From Fischerella thermalis PCC 7521 (GTDB lineage Bacteria; Cyanobacteriota; Cyanobacteriia; Cyanobacteriales; Nostocaceae): 33,600 nucleotides of DNA. Numbering within the stretch: position 1 is the stretch's first letter; every line of letters begins with the position of its first letter. Made by a program: the position numbers and the translations under genes. Under the pieces are notes generated by a model. It made no database searches, had not been told where the DNA came from, and saw only the letters and a list, made by a program, of their open reading frames with translations. Location: positions 1-33,600 of the forward strand of contig NZ_AJLL01000087.1 in assembly GCF_000317225.1 (NCBI RefSeq), given 5' to 3'. Of the stretch, positions 1-9,426 are shown piece by piece.

Positions 1-295
1 CTATCGGGGGATTTTTTGCAGAAAAGCAAATGGTAACGCATCTTTGCACAATTTGCTCAGATGTATTAAAACTTTATTTTTTGTTTGTTACTCCCCATAA
101 ACTTTTTTATTAGTTAATTGTAAACTAATTTATCTTATTATTTTTAGGAATAACGCACAACTCAACTTTGTAGGGGCTTCGGCTATTGTTTGCGTAAGTC
201 CCAATTTTGGCTATCTTTTTTAGTTCATTTGTATTACTAAATTAGTAATATGCAATTATACGAATCCGGTTTGATTTATGAACTGACTCGTGACT
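1..295. other. Left-edge spacer
   Basis: No gene that I can support. The stretch is AT-rich. It holds a near-perfect palindrome at 233-249 (ATTACTAA, one central A, TTAGTAAT), 47 bases beyond the stop of the exoribonuclease gene that reads toward it. It has no T-run on either side, so it is not a convincing intrinsic terminator. All three plus frames entering from the left edge close within about 115 bases and show no recognisable protein end. Confidence 0.5.
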
Positions 296-2341
296 TCACG
301 CTTCTTGATAAATTACTTCCTGAAATTGAATCACGTCTTTTTGTGGATCGGCGTGGGAAACTTTCACTAAAACCTGTTCACCCAACTTCAAAGGACGTCG
401 GAAAGACATTGGTAACTGTAAACCCAAATCTTCCAAAAGAATTAATGCTAAACCGCTATCTTCTCTCAACCACATTAATACTGTTGCCTGCCAAACTTTA
501 TCCGTACAACGGCGCAAGTATTCTAATGCCCAATAGCGGTTTGTCTGGCGTTCCACCATTGTCACTTCTTGGGTGATGGTACTAACGGTCATCATCACTT
601 CTTTGAGTTGTTCAGCGGAAAAGGGCGGAACATCGCCCCGCAGGTGTGCTTTGAGCTGGAAGTGGGTAAGCAAGTCGCTGTAGCGGCGGATGGGAGAGGT
701 AGCCTGAGTGTAGGTATCCAAACCTAAACCAGCATGGCGTACTGGTGTAATGCTCATTTCACTCTTAGGCATACAGCGACGCATAGCACAAGCACGGACG
801 AAACCTGCTGGTAGCTGGAGTAATTCTTGTTCGGGGGGTAATTCTGGTTGGGGCTGACCACGAAAAGGCAGAGGAATCTGATGAGTTTGACCATAACGGG
901 CAGCAACTTCACCAGCAAGTATCATCATCTCAGCTACTAGTTGCCGGGAGGGGGAGTCATCTAAAACATAGATTTTGATGTCGTCTTCTTTGACTTTAAT
1001 CATTGCCTCTGGCATATTGATGCTGATGGCTCCTTGGGCGTATCGCCAAGCTTTGCGCTTGTTTGCCCATCTGGCTATGGCGGCAATTTCTGGTTCCGCT
1101 TGCACGTCTAAGTCCAGCATTTCGTCTACATCTTCGTAGGTGAGGCGATAGGTAGGTTTAATTAAGCTGGCGTGAATACTGTAATTTTCTACCGCACCAG
1201 ATGCATCTAATATAATTCCAAAGCTGAGAGCGCAACAAACCTGTCCTTGTACTAAACTCATGGGGCCGGTTGCCAATATTTCTGGAAACATGGGAACCAT
1301 ACCTGTTGGCAAATAAACCGTACTACCCCGCTTTCTGGCCTCTAGATCTAACTCATCTTCTGGCATCAAAAATCGTGTTGGGTCAGCGATATGTACCCAC
1401 AATCTTTCCCGACCATCTGGAAGTTGTTCCCAACTCAAACCATCGTCTATCTCGGTAGTACTTTCATCATCAATCGTGTACACTTTGAGGTAGGTCAAAT
1501 CCAGGCGGTTAACATCTGGATCAGGCGGTGGTGATTGCAATCGCTGTTGCGACACTTCTAGTACCTTTGTAGGAAATTGAACTGGAATTGAGGAACGACG
1601 CAGAAATAAGTTTTCATGAGGACTCCACCAACCCAAGTCTACCAACAATTGTAAGGCTCCTTGGGGGGTTGCAGAACGTCCTAGCATGTTCATCGTTTCC
1701 AGGACTGGTGCTGGCGGCGGATAGGCACGAGCCAGAGAGTCATAATTTAGCCCTACACGCACTATATCGGCAAGCAGTGCTGCATATTTTTCCAAAGCTT
1801 CTAAGCGGTGGCGGTCATGTCTTTGCCACTCGACTGCTTCACCTTTGAGTGCTTGCTCTACACGAGCCAAAAATTCTTGTTGTCCTTTTGCTTTGAGTGC
1901 TTCTATTTCTATTTGGTGTTTGCGTTCTGCTACTTGGGCGGCTGTGCGGGGTTCGTACGAGTCTCCCTTTTGCTTGAAATAGATTTTATCTTCTGATAGT
2001 AACCAGTAAGCAGCATAACACTGAGGTGGTTGTGATTCCGAAAACAGTAAGCTTGCCATGACTTGTGGCGTCACTGCTTCTCCATCCTCTACTAGCAGTT
2101 CCCAAGCTACTTCTAAGCTTGATGGATCTAAGTAAGGCTTTACTTCTTCGAGAAAACTAGCAATTTGTGAGGATTTATAAGTTTGTCCGGTAACTATATA
2201 GGTGATTTGTCTAGGCGCGAGACTGTGAGACTGACCCCGTTCATCAACTACGAACCAACGGGTTTTGCCGTCTGGACGATCTACCACACCCAAACGGCGA
2301 TCGCCTTGAAGTCTAAATTCAACTAGGGTCCCCTTCTCCAC
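296..2341 (-). CDS. RNase II/RNase R family 3'-5' exoribonuclease
   Basis: Degrades RNA processively from the 3' end in the cytoplasm. The 681-residue protein starts with a small basic beta-rich domain (about 1-50), has a helical linker, then the RNB catalytic domain (about 280-600) and a short S1-like C-terminus (about 615-678). The RNB metal site is visible: D291, E297, D299 and D300 in the stretch TIDDESTTEIDDGLS align with E. coli RNase II D201, D207, D209 and D210. It is slightly longer than RNase II (644 residues) and shorter than RNase R. It lies downstream of rpsR on the same strand but behind a hairpin terminator at 2551-2577, so it probably has its own promoter in 2342-2545. The symbol (rnb, vacB or zam) is left open because cyanobacterial members do not sort cleanly. 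Confidence 0.93.
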   Translation of the reverse strand: MEKGTLVEFRLQGDRRLGVVDRPDGKTRWFVVDERGQSHSLAPRQITYIVTGQTYKSSQIASFLEEVKPYLDPSSLEVAWELLVEDGEAVTPQVMASLLFSESQPPQCYAAYWLLSEDKIYFKQKGDSYEPRTAAQVAERKHQIEIEALKAKGQQEFLARVEQALKGEAVEWQRHDRHRLEALEKYAALLADIVRVGLNYDSLARAYPPPAPVLETMNMLGRSATPQGALQLLVDLGWWSPHENLFLRRSSIPVQFPTKVLEVSQQRLQSPPPDPDVNRLDLTYLKVYTIDDESTTEIDDGLSWEQLPDGRERLWVHIADPTRFLMPEDELDLEARKRGSTVYLPTGMVPMFPEILATGPMSLVQGQVCCALSFGIILDASGAVENYSIHASLIKPTYRLTYEDVDEMLDLDVQAEPEIAAIARWANKRKAWRYAQGAISINMPEAMIKVKEDDIKIYVLDDSPSRQLVAEMMILAGEVAARYGQTHQIPLPFRGQPQPELPPEQELLQLPAGFVRACAMRRCMPKSEMSITPVRHAGLGLDTYTQATSPIRRYSDLLTHFQLKAHLRGDVPPFSAEQLKEVMMTVSTITQEVTMVERQTNRYWALEYLRRCTDKVWQATVLMWLREDSGLALILLEDLGLQLPMSFRRPLKLGEQVLVKVSHADPQKDVIQFQEVIYQEA

Positions 2342-2365
2342 AAGCCTCGCACTGAATAAAATATT

Positions 2366-2478
2366 TTAGATTTTAGATTTTGGATTAAATAACTTAGTAT
2401 TAAATCCCAAATCTGAATGATTTTATGCTTGATAAGCCGATCTTACACTTAAACTTTTCTAGATTTTAGATTTTGGAC
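2366..2478. repeat. Pair of heptamer repeats (TAGATTT type)
   Basis: The phrase TTTTAGATTTTAGATTTTGG occurs near 2366-2383 and nearly unchanged near 2458-2475, in the spacer between the exoribonuclease gene and rpsR. The same words recur at 5450-5466 and 20420-20441, and as the reverse complement at 14162-14177. This is the short tandemly repeated repetitive (STRR) class common in Nostocales spacers. Confidence 0.7.
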
Positions 2479-2545
2479 TCACAAACGCCAAGTGCAATGC
2501 TACATAAACTTAGCTGATTCGTCTAAAAATCCAAATCAGTCCTGA

Positions 2546-2577
2546 AAAGCTTTGAACGCCGGCTTGCGGCGATCAAA
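2546..2577 (-). terminator. Intrinsic terminator after rpsR
   Basis: On the plus strand TTTGAACGCCG (2551-2561) pairs with CGGCGATCAAA (2567-2577) with one mismatch and a 5-base loop. Read on the minus strand the hairpin is followed by GCTTTTC. It lies 25 bases past the rpsR stop, so it probably ends the rpmG-rpsR transcript before the exoribonuclease gene. Confidence 0.7.
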
Positions 2578-2601
2578 CTTTTCGCAAAATACACAATCTA
2601 G

Positions 2602-2817
2602 TTAGCCTTCTGCGTTGATAAACGGCAATAAAGCCAAAATTCTAGCGCGTTTAATCGCTAATGTTAACGCTCGCTGTTGCTGAGAGGTCAATCCGGTAAT
2701 GCGACGGGGCAATATTTTACCGCGCTCAGTGATAAATTTACGCAGCAAGTCTACATCTTTATAGTCAATTGGTTCTCCCGGCTTAATCGGAGACAAACGA
2801 CGACGGTAATAACTCAT
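2602..2817 (-). CDS. rpsR: 30S ribosomal protein S18
   Basis: Small-subunit ribosomal protein that sits on the platform next to S6. The 71-residue sequence has the family's normal length for cyanobacteria and plastids. It shows the expected tyrosine/arginine-rich start, the central [20 protein letters not shown] segment and the basic helix around [20 protein letters not shown]. It follows rpmG with only 6 bases between them, the usual cyanobacterial and plastid rpl33-rps18 pair, and is followed by a hairpin terminator. No oddities seen. Confidence 0.97.
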   Translation of the reverse strand: MSYYRRRLSPIKPGEPIDYKDVDLLRKFITERGKILPRRITGLTSQQQRALTLAIKRARILALLPFINAEG

Positions 2818-2823
2818 GGTTGC

Positions 2824-3018
2824 CTATTTAATTTCCTTGTGAACAGTATGTTTGTTGCAGTGGGGGCAGAACTTTTTGAGTTCTAGACGATTTGTGGTGT
2901 TACGACGATTCTTAGTCGAGGTATAACGTGAAACACCTGGAGAGCGTTTATCTGGATTTGTACGACATTCCGTACATTCCAGTGTCACTATAATTCGGAC
3001 ACCTTTAGCCTTAGCCAT
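2824..3018 (-). CDS. rpmG: 50S ribosomal protein L33
   Basis: Large-subunit ribosomal protein near the E site. The protein has 64 residues and the zinc-binding (C+) form: CTEC near residue 15 and CPHC near residue 51, so it should bind Zn. The start [15 protein letters not shown] is typical of cyanobacterial and plastid L33. It is co-oriented with and directly upstream of rpsR, so the two are almost certainly cotranscribed. The RDD gene lies 43 bases upstream on the same strand and could be read together with them. Confidence 0.97.
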   Translation of the reverse strand: MAKAKGVRIIVTLECTECRTNPDKRSPGVSRYTSTKNRRNTTNRLELKKFCPHCNKHTVHKEIK

Positions 3019-3061
3019 AACTTTACAAACAATTAAGCCTGAGAATAATTAACACAAATAT

Positions 3062-3607
3062 CTATCTTCGCACATTTCGCTGCAAAGTTTCAAGCATTCG
3101 CTTGATTTTTATATCTAGCGAATAGCCACGTCTTGCCGAGACGATTATAGTTCTAGCATAGCGATCATGCAAAGCTTGCCGCAGTTGGGTATCAGATACA
3201 GCTGTACCACAATCTATGGCTAGGGGAAGTATTAGCAGTATAGCAGTGGGATTGCGGATAATATTGCTTAAGGCGATCGCAAGTAAAAGCGCACCCACAC
3301 CAATGATCGCCTCTCGTTTCAACAGAGTCTGTAAATCTGGTACTCTTCCTCCTTCGACTGCCAGTACTCTCATATCTAAGGCATAACGCCCCAAACTTTG
3401 CCCTTGGTTGTTATACACTACTACCACTCGTAACACCAACCAAGCGATCGCAAAAACTAATATCTGGAGAAATTGAATACCAAGCGAACTAGTTCCCAAT
3501 AGAGAACTAACTAACCAAACAATCAAAAAATCAATCCCAAATGCTGTAATTCGTCGCCCAAATTCAACTCTGGGGTAGTTTGGTGGGGGTATGCGTTCAA
3601 TAGTCAT
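3062..3607 (-). CDS. RDD family membrane protein
   Basis: A 181-residue protein of the RDD family, small membrane proteins mostly of unknown role. The N-terminus carries the conserved Arg and Asp of the family (GRRITAFGIDFLIVW) at the entry to the first membrane span. Further hydrophobic segments lie at about 25-65 and 97-130, and the C-terminus is basic and soluble. The line GQSLGRYALDMRVLAVEGG matches the usual RDD loop. The start codon at 3607 is preceded, three bases away, by five tandem AATTATG units (3611-3645) and has no Shine-Dalgarno sequence, so the 5' leader consists of repeat DNA. Function unknown; 43 bases separate its stop from the rpmG start. Confidence 0.85.
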   Translation of the reverse strand: MTIERIPPPNYPRVEFGRRITAFGIDFLIVWLVSSLLGTSSLGIQFLQILVFAIAWLVLRVVVVYNNQGQSLGRYALDMRVLAVEGGRVPDLQTLLKREAIIGVGALLLAIALSNIIRNPTAILLILPLAIDCGTAVSDTQLRQALHDRYARTIIVSARRGYSLDIKIKRMLETLQRNVRR

Positions 3608-3610
3608 AAA

Positions 3611-3645
3611 AATTATGAATTATGAATTATGAATTATGAATTATG
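3611..3645. repeat. Five perfect AATTATG heptamers
   Basis: Five exact tandem copies of AATTATG, 35 bases, in the divergent spacer between the RDD gene and the DUF2358 gene, ending three bases from the RDD start codon. Further heptamer-type words (ATCCCCA) lie at 3759-3795, just before the start codon at 3799. Confidence 0.9.
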
Positions 3646-3798
3646 AAATTTTGAGAGTCAAAGACTGATTAATTTTGAGCTATTGCCACTGAGTGGACAT
3701 AGAAAGTGGATTACAAATAATTGATTTTTTATCTACTCTAATACTAAGAGGTTTTATTCCAATCCCCAATCACCTATTCCTGATCCCCAATCATTTCT

Positions 3799-4191
3799 AT
3801 GGATATTGTGCAAATCCTCAAAGAGGACTATCAAAGATTTCCAGCCAATCAAACTTACAGCATCTACGCTGAAAACGTTTATTTTCAAGACCAAGTGTTT
3901 AAATTTCGGGGTATTCAGCTATACAAGCTGATGATCAAATTCATCGAGACTTTTTTTTTAAATCCCAAAATGGATTTGCATGATATCCAAAAAGAAGGAG
4001 ACACTATTAAAACCAAGTGGACACTCAGTTGGAATAGTCCCCTACCCTGGAAACCACGTATTTCTATCCCTGGTTGGAGTGAATTGCGCCTCAACTGTGA
4101 TGGTTTGATCATTTCTCACATAGATTATTGGAATTGTTCGCGTCTAGATGTAATCAAACAGCATTTCTTTACCAAACAATCGATAATGTAA
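3799..4191 (+). CDS. DUF2358 domain protein (NTF2-like)
   Basis: A 130-residue protein that I recognise as DUF2358, a family conserved in cyanobacteria and plants with an NTF2/SnoaL-like alpha-beta fold and no assigned activity. Family-like features are the start [14 protein letters not shown], the [19 protein letters not shown] strand-turn, the tryptophan-rich [19 protein letters not shown] and the ending [18 protein letters not shown]. No signal peptide or membrane span. A run of nine T at 3951-3959 lies inside the frame. The start lacks a clear Shine-Dalgarno site and follows ATCCCCA-type repeat words. It ends 38 bases before the ArsA-like gene and may be cotranscribed with it. Confidence 0.85.
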   Translation: MDIVQILKEDYQRFPANQTYSIYAENVYFQDQVFKFRGIQLYKLMIKFIETFFLNPKMDLHDIQKEGDTIKTKWTLSWNSPLPWKPRISIPGWSELRLNCDGLIISHIDYWNCSRLDVIKQHFFTKQSIM

Positions 4192-4229
4192 ATAAATGTA
4201 AATACTTCTCATACAAGACAGAATCATTC

Positions 4230-5417
4230 ATGCGAGTAATTTTAATGACCGGAAAAGGCGGTGTAGGTAAAACCTCTGTAGCCGCCGCCACTGGACTGCG
4301 TTGTGCAGAACTTGGTTATCGTACCCTGGTTTTGAGTACAGATCCCGCCCACTCTTTGGCAGATAGTTTTGATTTAGAACTAGAACACACTCCTCGTCAG
4401 ATCTGTCCCAACTTGTGGGGTGCGGAACTGGATGCGCTACAAGAATTAGAGGGAAACTGGGGTGCTGTCAAGCGTTATATTACTCAAGTTTTGCAAGCGC
4501 GAGGTTTGGATGGGGTACAAGCCGAAGAATTGGCAGTTTTACCAGGTATGGATGAGATTTTTGGCTTAGTAAGAATGAAACGCCATTACGATGAAGGGGA
4601 TTTTGATGTTTTGATTATCGACTCTGCCCCGACTGGTACAGCATTACGGCTGCTGAGTTTACCAGAGGTCAGTGGTTGGTATATGCGCCGTTTTTACAAA
4701 CCGTTTCAAAATATTTCTGTTGCCCTTAGACCTTTGGTTGAACCTCTGTTTAAACCGATCGCGGGTTTTTCTTTGCCAGATAAAGAGGTGATGGATGCGC
4801 CTTATGAGTTTTACCAACAAATCGAAGCATTAGAAAAAGTCTTAACTGATAATACTCAAACTTCAGTGCGTCTCGTCACCAACCCTGAAAAAATGGTAAT
4901 TAAAGAATCTCTCCGCGCCCATGCCTATCTGAGTTTATACAATGTCGCCACAGATTTAGTTGTTGCTAATCGCATTATTCCCGAAGAAGTCCAAGACTCA
5001 TTTTTCCAACGCTGGAAAGAGAATCAACAGCAATATCGTCAGGAGATTCACGAAAATTTCCATCCTTTACCTGTAAAAGAAGTACCTCTTTTCTCGGAAG
5101 AAATGTGCGGTTTGGCAGCACTAGAACGTCTCAAGGAAACGCTTTACCAAGATGAAGATCCCACTCAGGTTTACCATAAAGAAAACACAATCAGAGTCGT
5201 ACAAGATAAAAATCAATACAGTTTGGAATTGTATTTACCTGGTATTCCTAAAAATCAAATTCAACTTAGTAAAACAGGCGATGAATTAAATATTACTATC
5301 GGCAATCATCGCCGTAATTTGGTCTTACCACAAGCATTAGCTGCACTACAACCAGCAGGAGCAAAAATGGAAGAAGATTATTTAAAAATTCGCTTTGCTG
5401 AGGCTGGAAATACTTAA
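4230..5417 (+). CDS. ArsA/GET3-like ATPase with HSP20-like tail
   Basis: A 395-residue P-loop ATPase of the ArsA/TRC40 (GET3) family. The Walker A motif GKGGVGKT is at residues 8-15, the switch segment STDPAHSL follows near 36-43, and IIDSAPTGT near residue 130 is the switch II region. Residues about 318-392 form the HSP20-like beta domain found at the end of cyanobacterial ArsA homologues ([20 protein letters not shown]). I see no ArsR, ArsB or ArsC neighbour, so a role in chaperoning or membrane-protein targeting is as likely as arsenite export. I chose the ATG at 4230 because [15 protein letters not shown] is the normal beginning; an earlier ATG at 4128 would overlap DUF2358 and add 34 unrelated residues. 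Confidence 0.9.
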   Translation: MRVILMTGKGGVGKTSVAAATGLRCAELGYRTLVLSTDPAHSLADSFDLELEHTPRQICPNLWGAELDALQELEGNWGAVKRYITQVLQARGLDGVQAEELAVLPGMDEIFGLVRMKRHYDEGDFDVLIIDSAPTGTALRLLSLPEVSGWYMRRFYKPFQNISVALRPLVEPLFKPIAGFSLPDKEVMDAPYEFYQQIEALEKVLTDNTQTSVRLVTNPEKMVIKESLRAHAYLSLYNVATDLVVANRIIPEEVQDSFFQRWKENQQQYRQEIHENFHPLPVKEVPLFSEEMCGLAALERLKETLYQDEDPTQVYHKENTIRVVQDKNQYSLELYLPGIPKNQIQLSKTGDELNITIGNHRRNLVLPQALAALQPAGAKMEEDYLKIRFAEAGNT

Positions 5418-5424
5418 TTTTTTG

Positions 5425-5441
5425 GGTGGGTACTGCCCACC
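5425..5441. terminator. Hairpin after the ArsA-like gene
   Basis: GGTGGG (5425-5430), loop TACTG, CCCACC (5436-5441), eight bases after the stop codon. A T-run precedes it and TTATACC with T5 follows. It may terminate the transcript, but similar hairpins are dispersed repeats in cyanobacterial spacers. Confidence 0.45.
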
Positions 5442-5463
5442 TTATACCTTTTTGGATTTTAGA

Positions 5464-5727
5464 TTAGCGATCGCCCAAAGTACTCTCCTCACCCAAGCTA
5501 GTGAAAAAGCCAAAAGGGAAGCCACCATCAAACGTATCGCGACCCTGCTGCATTCATTGCCCACAATTGAGTATCAGTCAGCTTTAGCAGAAACCATTGC
5601 TACCCTTGGTAGTTCTGGTGGTAGGCTTTGCATAAAAAATCAACCCGTGATGGAAAGTTTTGCAGATTGCTTGCAACTTGATAGGGAATATATCAAGGTC
5701 CGATCATACGGGGATCTTGTCTGTTAA
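5464..5727 (+). pseudogene. Remnant of a multi-GAF sensor kinase gene
   Basis: About 88 residues in one open frame clearly resemble an internal part (about residues 198-290) of the intact kinase 0.4 kb downstream. AIAQSTLLTQA matches [21 protein letters not shown] is identical, and GGRLCIKN matches GGRLCVRD. There is no start codon of its own and no complete domain: it begins at the end of one GAF domain and breaks off with a stop early in the next. The left edge of the similarity coincides with a GGATTTTAGATT repeat word. I infer a relic of a tandem kinase copy, mostly deleted. It could be read through from the ArsA-like gene but is unlikely to make a working protein. Confidence 0.8.
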
Positions 5728-6120
5728 TGCTATGTATTGTTGCGATCGCGGCGAGTGTTGTTTACCACATACTTGAATTGAGTTTCTTTACAGTTGTTAA
5801 ATTAGATAAATTGAACTATATAGATTATTTAATCAACTGACTAGTAATTTTACTGAAGACAAAATTATTAAATAAATCGAACAATAGTTTATATTTACTG
5901 CTCATGCATGAGAACAAACATGCAAAAAGCAAAAAATTATGCTTATTAAACAAGCATTTTGGCTGCTTTTTTACTCTCTACTGATTTTTGCAGTACAACA
6001 GTACTGCATCTGAGTTGAAATAAAAAGCTTTAAACAAAAGCACTTTTAATTTTTGAATACCGCTCGCCATCCTTGTAGGTAATGGCGTCAATTATTCTGC
6101 TGATATTTTTTGATAAAAAA
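5728..6120. other. Spacer upstream of the sensor kinase
   Basis: 393 bases without a gene. It contains a GCGATCGC site at 5743-5750, a weak hairpin ATGCTT/AAGCAT (5939-5957) followed by TTTT, and the LexA-box-like palindrome listed separately. The rest is AT-rich and presumably holds the kinase promoter. An ATG at 6082 is in frame with the kinase but encodes a hydrophobic leader unlike the family. Confidence 0.5.
5989..6008. promoter_or_regulatory. LexA-box-like palindrome
   Basis: TGCAGTAC, spacer AACA, GTACTGCA: a perfect 8+8 inverted repeat. The core AGTACAACAGTACT (5992-6005) fits every position of the cyanobacterial LexA box as I recall it (RGTACNNNDGTWCB). It lies 115 bases upstream of the chosen kinase start, a reasonable operator distance. 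Confidence 0.5.
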
Positions 6121-9100
6121 ATGACTTTATCTCAGGAACAAAACCTGCAAGCAAATCTTCCCCAAAAGGACTTGTTGCGTCGCCTTACTAACCGCATTCG
6201 CCGCTCATTAGAATTACAAGAAATTCTGACAACAACAGTGGCGGAGGTGCGGTCATTTCTCGGTACAGAGCGAGTGATGATTTACAAGTTTCATGATGAT
6301 GATAGTGGTCAGGTGATTGCTGAGTCAATAAATGATCAGAAGTTGCCATCACTGCTGGGGTTAAACTTTCCTGCGGATGATATTCCGTCCCATGCTCGTG
6401 AGTTGTTTATTAAGTCACGGGTACGATCAGTTGTTGATCTGGATAATCAGCAGATTGGTCACAGTATAGTGCGTGACTTGGATACTGGTGAGGTTTTATC
6501 CGAAGATATCCGTTACCGTCCTGTTGATCCCTGTCATGTAGAGTACCTAAAGGCGATGGGGGTGAAATCGACCATTGTAGTACCAATTATCCATCAGGAT
6601 AAACTTTGGGGCTTATTGGTTTCTCATCATTCCCTGTCACGTTCGGTGAGTGAATATGAAATTGAAGTGTTGCAAATGGTGGTTGAACAACTGTCAGTAG
6701 CGATCGCTCACAGTGATCTGCTGACTCAAGCTCGTGCCCAAGCTGAAAGGGAGACTATTGTCAACCGTATTGCTACCTTATTGCATTCACTACCTGCGAT
6801 CGCATTACAGCCAGCCTTAGAAACGGCAGTTACTGCCTTTGGTGGTTGTGGTGGTAGGCTTTGTGTGAGAGATGATCCCTCAAATTTGCATAATAGCAAC
6901 ACCAGAAGCTTAAGCGAGTGTTTGATACCTGGAAATGATTGTGTTAAAATTTACACTTATGGGCAGCAGCCTACGATTCCAGAACAAACCATATACCCAT
7001 TCCTAGAACAGTATAGTGTCTGGCAAGAATATTACAAGTCTGGTGAATATGATGTATGGGCAATTTCAGATATTTATGCAACTCCAGGCTTGCGTACCTT
7101 GCAACCAGCTTTTGCAGTAACTAAAATTCGTAGCATGTTGATGATACCGCTGCAATATCGTCAGCAGTTACTAGGTTATTTAAGTATTTTCTGCAATGAA
7201 ATAGATACAGAAAAACTTTGGGCAGGACAATTTGATCCCGATAAGCGGCAAAAATATCCTCGCCTGTCATTTGAGGTCTGGCGTCAGTCTAAAAAGGCAC
7301 AAGCTCGCAAGTGGACATTGGCAGAAATTGAATTGGCTAGGGAAATTGGTAAACAATTTGCTTCAGCAATTCAACAGTATATATTATACCAACAAATACA
7401 AAATTTCAATGCCAACCTAGAAAAGCAAGTCCAGCAGCGTACGCAGCAACTGAAACAAGCAACTGAACAACAACAGGCTGTATTTGGCGTTATTACTAAA
7501 ATTCGTGAATCTCTCGAAGCCAAAACTATTTTTCAAACCACCACTAAAGAAGCTTGCGAGTTGTTGCAAGCTGAACGTGTCTCAGTTTATCGCTTTGATT
7601 CTGATTGGGGTGGTGAATTTGTTGGTGATTTCGAGACAATTAATCCCAACATTTCAAATATCTCTAAACTAGGCGTGAATCTGGTTTGGAACGACACCTA
7701 TCTCCAAGATACCCAAGGCGGACGCTACCGCTACAATGAAACATTTGCTGTGGATGACATATATCAAATGGGGTTTGAGAAGTGTCATCTGGAAAATTTA
7801 GAGTATTACCAAATTAGAGCTTTTATACTTGCTCCCATTTTTGTTGGAGACAAACTTTGGGGTTTACTAGCAGCTTACCAGCATACCAAACCCCGGCATT
7901 GGCAAACCTATGAAATTAACTTTCTTACCCAGATTGCAGTTCAGTTGGGGGTAGCACTCCAGCAAGCAGAATTACTAGCCCAAACACGGCAGCAAGCTCT
8001 ACACTTGCAACAGTCAGCAGAACAACAACGAATTTTGTTTGAAGTGGTTGCAAAAATGCGGGAATCGCTGGATCTAGATAATATTTTTGCTGCCAGTGTA
8101 CGGGAAGTGCGACGTTCTTTGAATGCTGATCGAGTAGGGATATTTCACTTTGCTTGCGATTCCAATTTAAATAATGGTGAGTTCGTTTCAGAAGACGTTT
8201 TACCAGATTTTCCTTCTGCTTTGGGTGCTAAAATTCACGATCACTGCTTTGGGGAACAGTACGCCATCCATTATGCCCAAGGACGAATTCAAGCAGTTGC
8301 TGACATCTACAACGCTGGATTACAAGATTGTCACCTTCAAGTTCTGGCACAATTTCAGATTAGAGCTAACTTAGTTGTACCTTTATCCAAAGGCGATCAA
8401 CTTTGGGGCTTACTCTGCATTCACCAGTGTAGTCAGCCTCGGCAATGGCAACCATCAGAAATTCAGTTTACAACTCAAGTTGCAGCCCAACTGAGTGTAG
8501 CAATTGAGCAAGCTGATTTACTGACTCAAACTAGGTTACAAGCAGAACAACTAGCTCAAGCACTACATGACTTACAACAAATGCAAACTCAGTTGATTCA
8601 AAGCGAAAAAATGTCTTCCCTTGGTCAACTAGTGGCGGGTGTAGCCCACGAAATCAACAACCCTGTGAATTTCATACACGGCAATCTCAACTATGTTAAT
8701 GACTATGCCAGAGATTTACTAAAGATGCTAGCTCTTTACCAGCAGCACTGCCATGAGATCAATCCAGAAATTCGGGAACGAGCAGAAGAAATTGACTTAG
8801 ATTTTATTATTGACGATTTGCCGAAAATGCTGACTTCCATGCAGATAGGCACTGAACGCATCCGTCAAATTGTCTTGTCTCTACGAAATTTTTCCAGGCT
8901 TGACCAAGCGGATATGAAGCCTGTTGATATTCACGAAGGTATTGACAATACACTACTGATTTTACAATATCGCCTTAAGGCTAAACCAGAGGGCTGTGCT
9001 ATTCAGGTAATTAAACAATACAGTGACTTACCTTTGGTTGAGTGCTATGCCGGACAAATGAATCAAGTTTTTATGAATGTTTTGAGTAATGCGATCGATG

Positions 9101-9423
9101 CGCTAGAGCAGCAAAGGCAGTCTATCTCAGAAACTCATATCCCGACAATTACAATCAGAACAGCTGTGGGTAAAATTTCTGGCAATACCCCCAGTGTTGT
9201 CATCAGAATTGCTGATAATGGCCCTGGTATATCACAAGAGACTATTAATCGTATCTTTGATCCTTTTTTCACCACCAAGCCAGTTGGTAAAGGTACTGGC
9301 TTAGGACTTTCGATTAGTTACCAAATAATTGTGGATAAACACGGTGGTGTTTTTAAATGTGACTCCCGCCCAGGATTAGGTACAGAGTTCTGGATTGAAA
9401 TTCCCATGCGACAGCAGGAGTAA
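6121..9423 (+). CDS. Multi-GAF (phytochrome/cyanobacteriochrome-type) histidine kinase
   Basis: A soluble 1100-residue sensor kinase. The first GAF (about 30-202) has a phytochrome-like DIP motif (87-89) and Cys138-His in DPCHVEYL, the canonical bilin-ligand position. A second GAF-like domain (about 222-420) lacks that Cys. A coiled coil (about 425-465) leads to a third GAF (about 468-640; Cys555-His in FEKCHLENL) and a fourth (about 650-820; Cys737-His in LQDCHLQVL after DIYNAG), both of the cyanobacteriochrome kind. The transmitter follows: phospho-acceptor His843 in [11 protein letters not shown]-box 981-995, DNGPGI at 1032-1037, then [16 protein letters not shown]. No membrane span and no response regulator next to it. 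The ATG at 6121 is preferred because the 13 extra residues from 6082 are unlike a GAF-kinase start. The stop is 3 bases from the convergent dnaN stop. A light-sensing role is inferred. Confidence 0.9.
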   Translation: MTLSQEQNLQANLPQKDLLRRLTNRIRRSLELQEILTTTVAEVRSFLGTERVMIYKFHDDDSGQVIAESINDQKLPSLLGLNFPADDIPSHARELFIKSRVRSVVDLDNQQIGHSIVRDLDTGEVLSEDIRYRPVDPCHVEYLKAMGVKSTIVVPIIHQDKLWGLLVSHHSLSRSVSEYEIEVLQMVVEQLSVAIAHSDLLTQARAQAERETIVNRIATLLHSLPAIALQPALETAVTAFGGCGGRLCVRDDPSNLHNSNTRSLSECLIPGNDCVKIYTYGQQPTIPEQTIYPFLEQYSVWQEYYKSGEYDVWAISDIYATPGLRTLQPAFAVTKIRSMLMIPLQYRQQLLGYLSIFCNEIDTEKLWAGQFDPDKRQKYPRLSFEVWRQSKKAQARKWTLAEIELAREIGKQFASAIQQYILYQQIQNFNANLEKQVQQRTQQLKQATEQQQAVFGVITKIRESLEAKTIFQTTTKEACELLQAERVSVYRFDSDWGGEFVGDFETINPNISNISKLGVNLVWNDTYLQDTQGGRYRYNETFAVDDIYQMGFEKCHLENLEYYQIRAFILAPIFVGDKLWGLLAAYQHTKPRHWQTYEINFLTQIAVQLGVALQQAELLAQTRQQALHLQQSAEQQRILFEVVAKMRESLDLDNIFAASVREVRRSLNADRVGIFHFACDSNLNNGEFVSEDVLPDFPSALGAKIHDHCFGEQYAIHYAQGRIQAVADIYNAGLQDCHLQVLAQFQIRANLVVPLSKGDQLWGLLCIHQCSQPRQWQPSEIQFTTQVAAQLSVAIEQADLLTQTRLQAEQLAQALHDLQQMQTQLIQSEKMSSLGQLVAGVAHEINNPVNFIHGNLNYVNDYARDLLKMLALYQQHCHEINPEIRERAEEIDLDFIIDDLPKMLTSMQIGTERIRQIVLSLRNFSRLDQADMKPVDIHEGIDNTLLILQYRLKAKPEGCAIQVIKQYSDLPLVECYAGQMNQVFMNVLSNAIDALEQQRQSISETHIPTITIRTAVGKISGNTPSVVIRIADNGPGISQETINRIFDPFFTTKPVGKGTGLGLSISYQIIVDKHGGVFKCDSRPGLGTEFWIEIPMRQQE

Positions 9424-9426
9424 TTT

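Noticed and set aside
3-113. Open frame entering from the left edge as the end of a gene
   Set aside because: Fewer than 40 codons, AT-biased, with no recognisable protein end and other frames equally short.
250-576. Plus-strand open frame of 108 codons
   Set aside because: Most of it is antisense to the end of the exoribonuclease gene, which has a clear domain match; no known protein pattern and no ribosome site.
3611-3645. Possible CRISPR array
   Set aside because: Units are seven bases with no spacers; this is a heptamer tandem repeat.
4128-4229. Upstream ATG for the ArsA-like ATPase
   Set aside because: It would overlap DUF2358 by 64 bases and add 34 residues before the conserved [11 protein letters not shown] start.
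5989-6008. NtcA site reading of the GTAC palindrome
   Set aside because: NtcA needs GTA-N8-TAC; the spacing here is N6, so the LexA reading fits better.
6082-6120. Upstream ATG adding a hydrophobic leader to the sensor kinase
   Set aside because: Only 13 residues, too short for a membrane anchor, and the kinase is otherwise soluble. MTLSQEQ at 6121 is the more likely start.
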